NCBI RefSeq assembly: GCF_030463565.1
Contig: NC_134649.1
Location: 692,001-756,000 of the forward strand
Direction of reading: 5' to 3'
Origin: Pelecanus crispus
Lineage: Eukaryota; Chordata; Aves; Pelecaniformes; Pelecanidae
DNA: 64,000 nucleotides
Shown here: piece after piece, positions 22,001-34,000 of the stretch
Layout of the letters: each line of letters opens with the position of its first letter
Numbering within the stretch: position 1 is the first letter of the stretch
Made by a program: the position numbers and the translations under genes
The notes under the pieces: generated by a model
The model's database searches: none
Seen by the model: the letters and a program-made list of their open reading frames with translations, nothing else
What the model was told of the DNA's origin: nothing

Positions 22001-25000
22001 AGGAAAATGTGTTTTGCAAAACTGGAAACCCTTCTGTGGTTGTGTTTGCTCCACGGGGCGCTCCCTGCTTTCCCCGGGAGAAGGAGGCGTCCCTGCCCGT
22101 GCCGGCTCACGCCCGAATAGCACCTCTCACAGCTCGCTCCTCCGGCGGCCGTGGTTACGTCTTTTATTTTTGCAAAGAGCAAGCCGCTGCCCCACCAGCA
22201 TCCCTGCAGCGAGCAACAGAGCCCGCGAGGAAACCTGCTCCGAATAAGGCGCTCTCGGGGAGGACAAGCCGCGCTCGCCAGCAGACGCCGCTTGCCGTGT
22301 GCCCCGCTCCCGCAGGCAATTCCCTGAGACCGGCAAGCGCGGAGGTGCCTCGGCCTCCCCACGGGACCGGCACTGTCGCTGCTCGGGAGCGGGTCCTGCC
22401 CTCGTCCGACCCCCGGGAAAGCCTCTGCCGGCCCCGGGCACCCGGGGGGACGTGGGGTTGAATGCTGCGGGCTTGGGGCAGCGGCCGCGGGCACGGACGG
22501 AGCTCTGGGCACGCACCGGGATGCGCTGCGGATGCTCATTTACGTGAGGGAGGGTTGGAAGCTTTTCTATGCGTCTTAATACATCTCTGCTTGTTTGGGT
22601 GCACAGACAGGTGCTGGCTGCAGGGAGGCTTTGGTGCCCCGGTTCGCCGGGCGATTTGGGGGTGCTGGGTGGGGCTAAGCACCCGGCAGGATGGCAGTCT
22701 CCGTACCCGCACGGTCCTGGCAGGGAAGTGCCCGGTGTTGTGGCTGTGGCAGGGGAGGTCAGGAGTTAACATGGGATCCTTGCTTCTCGTAGGAGTCTTC
22801 CGTGCATCTCTGTAAAAGGGAAAAAAGGACGTGGTCTGCAGTAAGAAAGTGGGTTTAAATGAGTTATTGTTCGTTTTCCAGCCCTGAGGGTTCAGAGCAG
22901 CACCAGTAACAGGCACCGTCACGCACACCTCGGCACCGAGCCGGGGAACCTCGCTGCAGAGCCGCGGCCCCTGCACCGTGCCGAGCGCGGGGCGCCCGCC
23001 CGGCTCGTCAGCCCGGGCGCTAACGCGGCCGCTGCTCCCCTGGCAGGTGCAGAGCTTCCTGCGGGGCTGGCTGTGCCGGAGGAAGTGGAAGACAATCATC
23101 CAGGACTACATCAGGTCCCCCCACGCCGACAGCATGCGCAAGAGGAACCAGGTCGTCTTCAGCATGCTGGAGGCGGAGGCCGAGTACGTCCAGCAGCTCC
23201 ACATCCTCGTCAACAACTTCCTGCGGCCGCTGCGGATGGCGGCCAGCTCCAAGAAGCCTCCCATTACGCACGACGATGTCAGCAGCATATTCCTTAACAG
23301 GTGAGCGCCGTCCCGGGCTCCAGGAGCTCCGTGGCACCCCGGCGGAGCCGGCAGCCTCCGGGCAGGCGTTGGTGTCCGCAGCCCGCTGCCCTCCCCCGGG
23401 AATGGCGTTGGGGTGCTTGGTGCCGGGGGGCTCCTCGGGAACCTGCAGCCTGGCCCCCAAAGCCATGGATGGAAGCTCACCGTCCCCGTGGGACACGCGC
23501 ACAAGCAGCCCGCCGAGTGCTTGGCCGTGACGCGGTGCTGCTCCTCTGTCCTCATCCACCATCCCCCGCACGCCTCTGGGGACCCTCTCTGCACCCCCCC
23601 TTGTGCAGCCCCCTCCCCAGCCAGTCTGGGGGCTCCCTGCTCCCCCTCTGGGCTGGTGATTATAGAATCATAGAATAGAATCATAGAATCGTTGAGGTTG
23701 GAAAAGCCCTTTAAGATCAACCCATTAACCTACACTGCCAAGTCCACTCTAAGCCAATCAAGGGCAGACCAGACTGAACCATGTCCCCAAGTGCCACCTC
23801 TGCCCGTTTTTTGAACACTTCCAGGAATGGGGACTCCCCCACCTCTCTGGGCAGCCTGTTCCAATGCTTGACCACCCTTTCCGTAAAGAAATTTTCCTAA
23901 TTTCCAGCCTAAACCTCCCCTGGCGCAGCTTGAGCCCATTCCCTCTCATCCTATCGCTAACTACATGGGAGCAGAGCCCGACCCCCCTCCCTGCCCCCTC
24001 CTGCCAGGAGCTGCAGAGCGATGAGGTCTCCCCTCAGCCTCCTCTTCTCCAGGCTGAACACCCCCAGCTCCCTCAGCCGCTCCCCACCAGCCCTGTGCTC
24101 CAGACCCTGCCCCAGCTCCGCTGCCCTTCTCTGGACACGCTCCAGCACCCCAATGTCCTTCTTGTGCTGAGGGGCCCAAAACTGGACACAGCATTCCAGG
24201 TGCGGCCTCACCTAATTGCTGATTATTTGCCACTTGTGCATCTGTCTTTTCACCCCTTGGTTTATCTTTCAGTGAAACGATCATGTTTTTGCACCAAATC
24301 TTTTACCAAGGCCTGAAGGCAAGGATATCCAGCTGGCCGACGCTCGTGCTGGGTGAGTGCGTGTTCCCTTCCCGCTCGCTGGTAGAGCCGGGCCCGCGCT
24401 TCTCCTCCCAGTGCAACTTCACGGGAGTTTTGCTAACTGCCGGTGGCAGCGAAACGCATCGCACAGCACGCCACCCGTTCACGTCGGGCACGGAGGCGAG
24501 GACGTGAGCAAGAAAATGGAGAAACCCAGTTCCTGCATTCCTGGTTCTGCCGGGCAGTGGAAGGGGTGGGCTGGACCGTGCACGGGAGGGCTGCTGCTGA
24601 AGAGCATTGCTGTGTCCGATGAGACCCTCAGCTGGCTCTACAGGGGGTCTTTAAACCCAAACTGGGCAGACCTGGGGCTTGCACAAGCAGCACAAGGCCC
24701 CGGGGGGGTGCCCTGGGTGGGACCGGGGGGCAAGGAGGGTCGTGAGCTGGGGGGGCTGTGCTGGGACCCCAGGGCACGGGCTGGAGCAGCACACCCACCT
24801 CCCCACCGCCCCTCTGCTCGCAGCCGACTTGTTCGACATCCTGCTGCCCATGCTGAACATCTACCAGGAGTTCGTGAGGAACCACCAGTACAGCCTGCAG
24901 ATCCTGGCGCACTGCAAGCAGAACCGGGACTTTGACAAGCTGCTGAAGCACTACGAGGCCAAGCCCGACTGCGAGGAGAGGACCCTGGAGACCTTCCTGA

Positions 25001-28000
25001 CCTACCCCATGTTCCAGGTGACCGCTGGCACCGGGATCGGCCCCAGGGATGCCACCACAGCGCTGGCGGTGCGGGACGGGCTGGGCGGTGCAAACCCCAG
25101 CCCCACAGCAGGCATGGGGTGGGGGGGAGGCAAAGCCCGGGCGAAGGCGGCCTGGGGCTGGACACTGCGTGGTCCCAGGCTGCTCCTGGGGCATGCTCAG
25201 GCCATTGCTGGGCTCGTCGGGGCTGCGGGAGGGCTCTGGGTGAAGCTGCTGGCTCCCCGGCTACCCCGTGCTGCTGGGACGTGGATGGGGCACAGCAGAG
25301 TCCTGGGCAAACCCCCCCGCCGTTCCCCCTCTTCATTAAGCTTAACACGAAGAGCTTTGAAGCTTTCATAACCTCCCAGATCGGGGGGTCTGAGGCACGG
25401 TGTCCTCGGCCACGGCAGCTCCAGGAGCAGCACCGGGTGGGCACCCACAGCCCCTCCGTGCCCCCTCCAGCCCGCCCGGTCCCCGCACTGCGCTGCGGCT
25501 GATTCCTGCTCTGGTCTGTTGTGCCGCAGATCCCCAGGTACATCCTGACGCTGCACGAGCTGCTGGCTCACACCCCGCACGAGCACGTGGAGAGGAACAG
25601 CCTGGATTATGCCAAGTCCAAGCTGGAAGAGCTGTCCAGGTCAGACCCACCGCTGCCCGTCCCGGCGGCCGGGGCTGCGGGACCGGGGGCAGCCCTCGCA
25701 CCCAGGTGGTTTCGGCTGGCGGAGGGGCTCTTGGCCGGGCTGCTGGCGCGGTGCGCTGCCCTTCTGCCGCGCAGGGAGAGGGGCTGGGGCGGGCAGACCC
25801 TGACCCACAGGGTTTGGAGAGGGCGCAGTGCCAGCGGGACGGGGCTGGCCTGGGTGTACAGCACCCGCGGGGTGCAGCCGCTGGAGATGGTGACGGAGGG
25901 GCTGTGCTGTCCCGCTGGGGTGGGATGCAGTGGAATTTCAGTCCCCGGGTCGCTCGGAGCCCCTTGGCCGTCCCTGACAAGGCTGAAGCCCCTCGTGAGC
26001 CGTTGGCGCAGGGCGATCTGCCTGCTCGTGCTCGCCCAGGTGAGCTCGCCCAGGTGCCTCCGGCTGCCCGTGCGCCCTGCCTGCCGCTCGGGCGCGGGCA
26101 GCAAGCAAAGCCCTGCGCCAAGGGTGCCCCGCGCTGCTTTAGCCAGGACCTGCCCTCCCATCGCCCTCGTCCTCTGCGTTTCAAAGGCTGAGACGTTCCA
26201 GTGCCCTCTCCTGCCCTCCTGTGCAAATCCCCAAATCCCTTCCTGGGGCCGGCGGGATGGGAGCCCGGCTGCTTCTGGCCGGGGGCTGCGTTTTCCAGGG
26301 CTTCTGAACGATGAAACATGAGTTTTGGGGGGCTGGGACGGCTCTGGCTCTGTCCTCTCCCTGGTGTGGCTGTGCTGCTGGGTGCTGGCGGGGCTGCCCT
26401 GCGGGAAGGGACCGAGCACTTCCGAGGTCTCCACAGCGAGCACCCGGGAATCGGCCGCGATTCCCCGTTTCCCATCCTCTGCCTCCGGAGGCCACGGACT
26501 GAAGCGTTCTGTGTGTCCTGTGCCAGCGTATTGCGACGGCACCAAACCCACCGGTGCTCCTCAGTCCCGAGGTGATCCGTAAAGAGTTTCCATCCCTTTT
26601 CCCACTCCTCAGGGAGCAGGGATGTCGGAGGGGGCTGGTGATGGGGTGGATCTGTCCGTCACTAAATCCGAGTTTTGTGATTTCCGAGTAAGAAGCGCTC
26701 GTGTTCCAATATTTGCAAATCTGGAGGTACAGTCCAAGGCTGATGTGTAGGTTACCTCCTGAGCTCCCGGCTCTGTATAGATACAGATGACTGCTGTAAT
26801 TCCCTTGATAATCCTTTGGTTTTGGTCTTACCTAGTGCAGTCTGTTAAAAGGGATCTGCTGGGAAAAGTGCAAATCTCATCCGAGCTCCAATTTTCTCTT
26901 CTCCCTCCTTCAGGATAATGCATGATGAAGTGAGTGAGACCGAAAATATTCGAAAAAACCTGGCGATAGAGAGGATGATTATTGAAGGGTGTGAAATTCT
27001 GCTGGACACCAGCCAGACATTTGTAAGACAAGGTACCGTGTTCGTGTCGACTCCTCTCCCCTCCACTGTTAACGCAAAGCCCTGCAGCCCCCGTCCCCCC
27101 CGGCGCCGCGTCCCTCGGCAGCGCGGTCTGGTGAGCTGCGACATTTAAAATACAGCCCCTTTCTGAATTTCCTCTGCTCCAAAGCACCTCACTTTCAGAC
27201 GGTCTCGGCACTGCATTTCATTGCATCGTGGAGCCGAATGCGCGTTTTAGCCATTACTGATTTCCTACCAGCAGAGAAGGAGTGGGACGCATCCCGACCT
27301 CCTGGGCACACTCGGTCCCGGAGGAGCACCCATGTGCTGTGGGTGCAAGGCTGGGTCGGGGGCCGTGGATGGTGCTCGCCAGTCTCTGGGCCCCGATAAC
27401 CCGCACAGCCGGTGGCTCACGGGGCCGGTCCCGGTCCCAGCTTTGGCGCCTGGGGACGCGCTTGCCGCTGCCCCGCTCCGGGCACGCAGCGATGCCCCGC
27501 TCCCAGGGACTGCGCCCTCAAAGCTGCCCCCGATGCCGATGCCAGGGACGGGTCTGTCCCCTCCGCAGGCTCCCTCATCCAAGTGCCGATGTCGGAGAAA
27601 GGGAAGATCACGCGGGGGCGGCTGGGCTCCCTCTCGCTGAAGAAGGAAGGCGAGCGGCAGTGCTTCCTCTTCTCCAAGCACTTGATCATCTGCACCAGGG
27701 GCTCCGGCGGCAAGCTGCATCTCACCAAGGTGCGGAGGGCGGCGGGGGCTCGGCGGCCCCCGGCGAAGGGTCCGGCAGCTGCCGGGCTTGGAGCTGGTGC
27801 CGCTCCCCGGGGTGCCGGGGCAGGGGCTCGTGCGCGGGGAGGGGGCAGAGGCTGCTGCGGCCCGAGCTGGCCGGGCTCTTTTGGTGACACCGAGGGTCCG
27901 GGGACCACCTTGCCCTGCCCTGGCTGCACCGCCTGGGGTGCCGGGCTGGGAGCAGGCGGGCGGGCAGATTTATTTCATGTGCCCCAGACGCCTTGTCGGT

Positions 28001-31000
28001 GATGTGCGGAGCTCTGAGTCACGGGCAAAGATGACAAACTGCAAGTTCTCGATAAAAGAAGTTATCCTGATTTGCAGCAGAAACCTTGACAATCTCTACA
28101 GTGAGAAAGTGAAATTATAGCCTGGGTTTGTACATAACGCTCACAGTCTCCTCCAGTCCGCTCCCAAGACTCGCGCTTTTGTTGGTGGAAGTTTTGCAGT
28201 TAATTGAGCAAGAATCTTACAGATATTGCTCATTACTGGTATTAAATTATCAGCTTGAAAAATTACAGTCCGTGGCAAAGAGTTGATAGTCACAGCAACA
28301 GACTTTTGGAAAATTTAATTTAAAGCTCATACTAAATAATTTATAAACAAATTAGGTGATCGGTTATACAAGGAAAACTGCCATATCCCAGCAGCCGGTA
28401 ACTGCTTTTTTCCCAGTGAAAGCAGACGCTGCGCTGGCCGCGGGCTGCGTGCAGCCGTGCCGAAACCCTCAGCAGCGTCGCCCCGGCCCCAGGGCGGTGG
28501 GCTGCGACGCGGGGTGGGGGGGCTGGGGCAGCCCCCAGCCCCCCGGGGGGGGGATCCTGCCGCTGAGCCCCGACTCTGCCCCTGCAGAACGGCGTGATCT
28601 CCCTCATCGACTGCACGCTGGTAGAGGAGCAGGAGAGCACCGACGAGGACGGTAGGACCCCCGCCCCACCCGCAGCCCCGTGCCGTGCCCAGGGCCCTGC
28701 TCAGCCCCCACCCATGGGTGCGGGGTGGGGGAGGTGGCTTACGTGTGTCCCAGCGGGCTCTGAGCAGACCGGGGCATCTCAAAAAGCAAAGTCGTGGCTA
28801 CTCCAGGACCCTCTTTGCTGGGGTCGCCGGCAGCACCAGCACAGCAGACCGTCTCCCGCTGCGCACTGCAGGCAGTTTTGGGTTTTGCAGCGTGGTTTCG
28901 CCATTGCAGGGTGGGCAGAGCCGCAGCCAGGGGGGCCGGGGAGGTGCCGGGGCTGCGGGTCCCGCTGGAGGCTGCGCTTGACGCCAGAGCCTTGGCACGA
29001 GGTTGCTGCCAGCCCCGGCAATGCTGTCCCCCTGTTCCGTGGCTGGGGACGGATGGCAGCGTGGTCAGCAGCGCCGGCGTCCCTGGACATCGCTGCCATG
29101 CGTCCGTACCGTGTAAAACCAACTGCAGCAGAGTTGGAGCAAATTCAGATGCTGAATAGATTCAAGGAAGTCATGATCTACTGGCTGGATTTAATTAAGT
29201 AAATTATTTACTGTGAAGCAAACAGATGCACATTTATGCAAATCTGACCTTCCCGAGGCAGGCGGCGAGCGTCACAGCACAGTGCTAGCAAGTGGAAAAA
29301 GGCAAAGATGCTGGACGTCCTCAGCCGTGCCTGCTTAAGTGCAGACTTGTGAAGAAGCGCGGGCTCCTTTCTCTTGTCCTCATTACGAGTTTTCTAACAC
29401 ATGCCGGGGCACTGGGTTCTCCCCTGGCACACGGTGCCGGAGCCCCGGCAGCGAGGCCGTGCTGCGCTCGTGGCGTGCAGACTTTGCAAACACGGAGCCT
29501 TTGCCCAGCAAACTTGTCGCGTCCTCACCGCAGAGAACCTGAAAAATGCAACAAACTCCTTAAAACCTTAATAAAACCTATGCTGGGGGAGAGGGGTGGG
29601 GAAATCTTTCCACAATCACTGTGTGCGTGGTTTTTCTATCCCAAAGCAAAAGCATCGGGGCAAGACATCGACCATCTTGACTTCAAAATCGTGGTGGAGC
29701 CGAAAGATTCCTCGTCTTTTACGGTTATCCTTGTGGCCTCGTCCAGGCAGGAGAAGGCTGCCTGGACCAGCGACATCAGCCAGGTAGGAGGGAGCCGGCA
29801 GGGAGGAGGGGTCGGGGCACAGAGACCCCAGGGACAAGCAGCCCCCGCGATTCCTGCTCCCGTGCAGGCTGCGGCAGCGGCTTTGGGCACCCAGAGTTAC
29901 GAACGCTCGGCGTTCGCTGCGCGGCCACAGTTCTGCTGCCTGCCCTCGGGCTGGGGCTGCGGTGGTAGCGCCCGGCCGCGTGCGCACCCTGGGTGCTTTC
30001 CTGGTGCTGTCGGGGTGCTCGGGACCGGCCGTGGGCTGAGCTCTTGCTGCGGCGGGCTGGTACGAGCACGGGTGGACCACCAAGGACCACCAAGCCTTGG
30101 GCACCCAGGGAGAGCGGTTCCATGCAGAGGGTGCCTTGGAGCTGGGGTGCACCGAGAGCCCGGCCATCGCTATAACCTTTCTGGTGTCTGGTAGCTCGAC
30201 GAGGAGGAGGTGGAGGAGGAAGGTGACAAAGCTGCAGCAGGTGGGAGCAGGGTCTGTCTGTCCGTGCTCCGCCTGCACATGTAGATACATGGTTTGGATT
30301 CCTCCCCTCAGACACGTGGTAATGATTTACACCTGCTCTTCATTTATATAGATATAGATATATTGGTTATTAGGAAAAATTTCTCCATGGAAAGAGTGGC
30401 CAAGCATTGGAACGGGCTGCCCAGAGAGGTGGGGGAGTCCCCAGCCCTGGAGGGGTTCAAAAAGCGCGCAGAGGTGGCACTTGGGGACATGGTTCAGTGG
30501 GCATGGGGGTGTTGGGGTGATGGTTGGGCTGGTGATCTTAGAGATCCTTTCCAACCTTAGTGATTCCCAGTTTTCCTTTCATTAAGAAGTAATCCAGCCA
30601 CCAAGCCAGGAAACATGAAATTAATTATTCCTCTCCCCTTAATTGGTTTAGTGGTGGACTTGGTAATGTTAGGTTAATGGTTGGACTGGATGATCTTAAA
30701 GGTCTTTTCCAACCTACACGATTCGATGATTCTGTGACTTGCTTGGTACAAATGACTTCGAATCTATTTTTTCCCAGGTGGGGGGAAGAGAAAAAGTTCC
30801 TGCTCCAATAGGGCTCACCTCCTGGCCACCTCTGTTGCACCACGTCCTTGCTCGCGTGCCCTTGCCGAGCATCGGTCCCGGAGCAGAGCTGTGGGCAGGA
30901 GCTGGGGCCCGGCCCCGTGCAGGGAGGTGGCAGCTCCTGGGCCCACTCTGCGGGGGCCGGGGCCGGTCCTGCCTGCGTGGGGGTCTCCAGCCCGCGCTCC

Positions 31001-34000
31001 TGCCCAGCGAAGCCCTCCGTGAGCCGGCAGCGAAGGGACCGGTGCTGCTCTGCTGCTTGCTGGCTCTCCCTCCGAGAGCATCCAGCAGCGCAGGCTGGGA
31101 GGGGAGTTTATAATTACAGCAGTACGGGGTGAGAGGGGCTTTGTAGCAACTCTGTCGGGGCTCAGCCCCGTCCAGCGGCTCAGCACCACGCAGCCATCGC
31201 TCGCTGCCCCTGCCCCATGGGATGGGGAGAGAATCGGAGGAGTGAGAGCAAGAAACACTCCTGGGCTGAGATAAGAACAGTTTAATAATGGAAATAAAGT
31301 AAAATAGTAATGATAATAATAACAATATAATAATAATAATAATAATACGCAAAGCAAGTGATGCACAATGCAATTGCTCACCACCCGCCGACCGATGCCC
31401 AGCCAGTTCCCAGCAGCGATCGCTGCTCCCTGGCCAACCCCCCCAGTTTCCATACTGCCCATGACGCCGTACGGGATGGAACAGCCCTTGGGGCAGTTGG
31501 GGTCAGTGTCCTGGCTGTGCCCCCTCCCAGCTCCTTGTGCCCCTGGCAGAGCAGGGGAAGCTGAAAAGCCCTTGCCTGGTGTCAGCACTGCTCAGCACCA
31601 ACTACACCATCCGTGTGTTATCACATTATTCTCATCCTAAATCCAAACCACAGCACTGTGCCAGTTCCTAGGGAGAAAATTAACTCTGTCCCAGCCGAAA
31701 CCAGGACACTCTCGCAATGCTTTTGTCTCTGCCAGCATGCCCTTCGCCTGTGCCAGGTCCGTACTGGGAGAGCTGGGGAGCTGCTCTGGGTGATGCTTCC
31801 CCCAGCACAGGGATGCAGGAGCGTGATCACGAAGCTCCTATTTTCAGGCAGAAGCTCTTGCCCTTCCCAGCTGTGCACTCCCAGCCGTGGTCTCCCGTCA
31901 CACATGGCAGATGCGGCTGGCAAGGACGTGTCTTGTCTGGATGAGGCCAAGCTCGGGCTCTCCGGTGTCACGGCCAAGCCTGGCGGGCAGCGGGGCCGGC
32001 TTCGCCGCCGCTGCCTTCTCCCACCTCCCACCCGTGTCTCTTCCAGTGTGTGGACAACATCCGCTGCAATGGCCTCATGATGAACGCCTTCGAGGAGAAC
32101 TCCAAGGTCACCGTCCCCCAGATGATCAAGTGAGTGCTGTCGCGGCCGGGCACTGCGGAGAGCACCGGGCTCTGCCCGGCCCCGTGGCACAGCTCCTGCG
32201 GCAGCCAAACGCTGCCGAAATTCCCGGCAGCCCAGCGGCTTTCCCATGGGCTCAGGCACTTGGCTGTGCTGCTCCCAGCGCGGTGATTAGGAGCGCTAAT
32301 TAGCTGGGAGAGGAGATTTGTGTGGGACTGTGCTCGGGGAGGTGGGAAGGTTGAAGGGGAGAGCTCAGAGAAAAAATAATAATAGAAAAGGGGTGGGGGG
32401 GTGAAACCCCCGGAGGAGAGGGGTGCAGAGGGCTGCAGGCTCTGGGCGTGCTGTCACGCATGGGGAGGGGTCTTGGTTCGGGGGTGTCCCCCAGGGACAG
32501 GCTGTCGTTTCATGGTCTTTTGCACAAACCTCTGCCTGTTGAGCACCGGGCAATGTTTCCACCCGTTCTGGCGTGTGGATTTCCTAGCTTTCCCCTGGGG
32601 GTATTCCTGCCTGCGTTTTACGCAGGGACGCCCCGTACCAACGAGATTCCTTCGCTGCTGAGGAGCTGTTCCACTTTCTGTGGTCCCCACACATCTCGGG
32701 GGGAAGCTGCTTGCGTGAAGCAGCTCTTGGTTTCGTTCCAGGCTGGAACCACAGATATCTTGTTTCTCTGCAGGTCTGATGCCAGCTTGTATTGTGATGA
32801 TGTTGACATTAGGTTCAGTAAAACGATGAATTCCTGCAAGGTCCTGCAGATCCGCTATGCAAGCGTGGAGCGGCTCCTGGAGAGGCTGACGGACCTGCGG
32901 TTCCTGAGCATTGACTTTCTGAACACGTTCCTGCATTCGTACCGCGTCTTCACCACCGCCCTGGTCGTCCTCGACAAGCTCATCACGATCTACAAGAAGC
33001 CGATCAGTGCCATCCCTGCACGGTGAGGCTGCACGCGGCATCGCTGCGGTGCCCGTGCCGGTGACCTGTCCTGCCCCTAAAGGACCAGAAGAGTTTATGG
33101 GGGGCTGCGGCATCGCTCCTCATCCCCTCTTCTGTCCCGAGTCAGCCCTCTGCTCCCCGGACCTGCCTGGCCCCGCTGCCACCCCAGGGCTGTTCCACCT
33201 GGTCCCCATGAACTGTGGTGCCCACAAATCGGGGAAGCCGATAAACCCGAGCTCTGCGGGTGTCCCCACTCCGGGGAGGGCGGAGCGGTGGGAGCGGGCT
33301 GGCAGGGGCTCGTGCTGGCTCTGCTGGGTCCAGGGGGATGCCCCGGAGACCCAGCGCTGCCGGAGCTGCCGGTGGGGATCTCCACGACCTCTCAGGCAGA
33401 GTAGGTGTGAGTTCAGCCTTTCCCTGTCTCTCCGCCAAGGTCCCTGGAGCTCCTGTTTGCAAACAGCCAGAACAACAAGCTGCTGTACGGCGAGCCTCCC
33501 AAGTCCCCCAGAGCCAACCGCAAGTTCTCCTCGCCTCCTCCCCTCTCCATCACCAAGTCCTCGTCCCCCAGTCGGCGGAGGAAGCTCTCCCTCAACATCC
33601 CCATCATCACCGGAGGGAAGGCGCTGGACCTGGCTGCTCTGAGCTGCTCCTCCAACGGCTATGCAAGCATGTACTCCTCCATGGCTCCCTTCAGTAAGAC
33701 CACCCTGGACATAAACAAACTGTACGTGTCCAGTAACTATCCCAATAAAATCCCTGACGAAGGAGAGGCAGCCTCAGAAAAGCAAGAGGAGTCGCTGCCG
33801 AGCAAGCAGAGTAAGTTGCTGCGGGTTTGCATGCGGGTGGGCATCCAGCCCAGGCAGCCGGCAGGGAGGGGGCCGGTTTTGGTGGGTGCTCTGCGGGGGG
33901 CACGGGGACATGTGCGGGGGATCGGGCACACCGTGCCTGGGGGCTTTGCAGCAGCCCAGCCCTGGGCTGTGTGCTGGTGAGGGGTGGGCGCAGGGAGCCC

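Larger units (their letters stand above)
29784..32046 (+). other. RASGRF1 intron 12, host of a CR1 copy and a solo LTR
   Basis: 2263 bp. Contains a sense CR1 fragment (30362-30736) and an antisense LTR (31153-31708), together nearly half of the intron. A GATATAGATATA run at about 30346-30362 precedes the CR1 copy. The rest is GC-rich and unremarkable. Confidence 0.8.

Noticed and set aside
31153-31708. A full provirus with gag/pol/env
   Set aside because: Only one LTR is present and flanking sequence is ordinary intron; no retroviral coding similarity.
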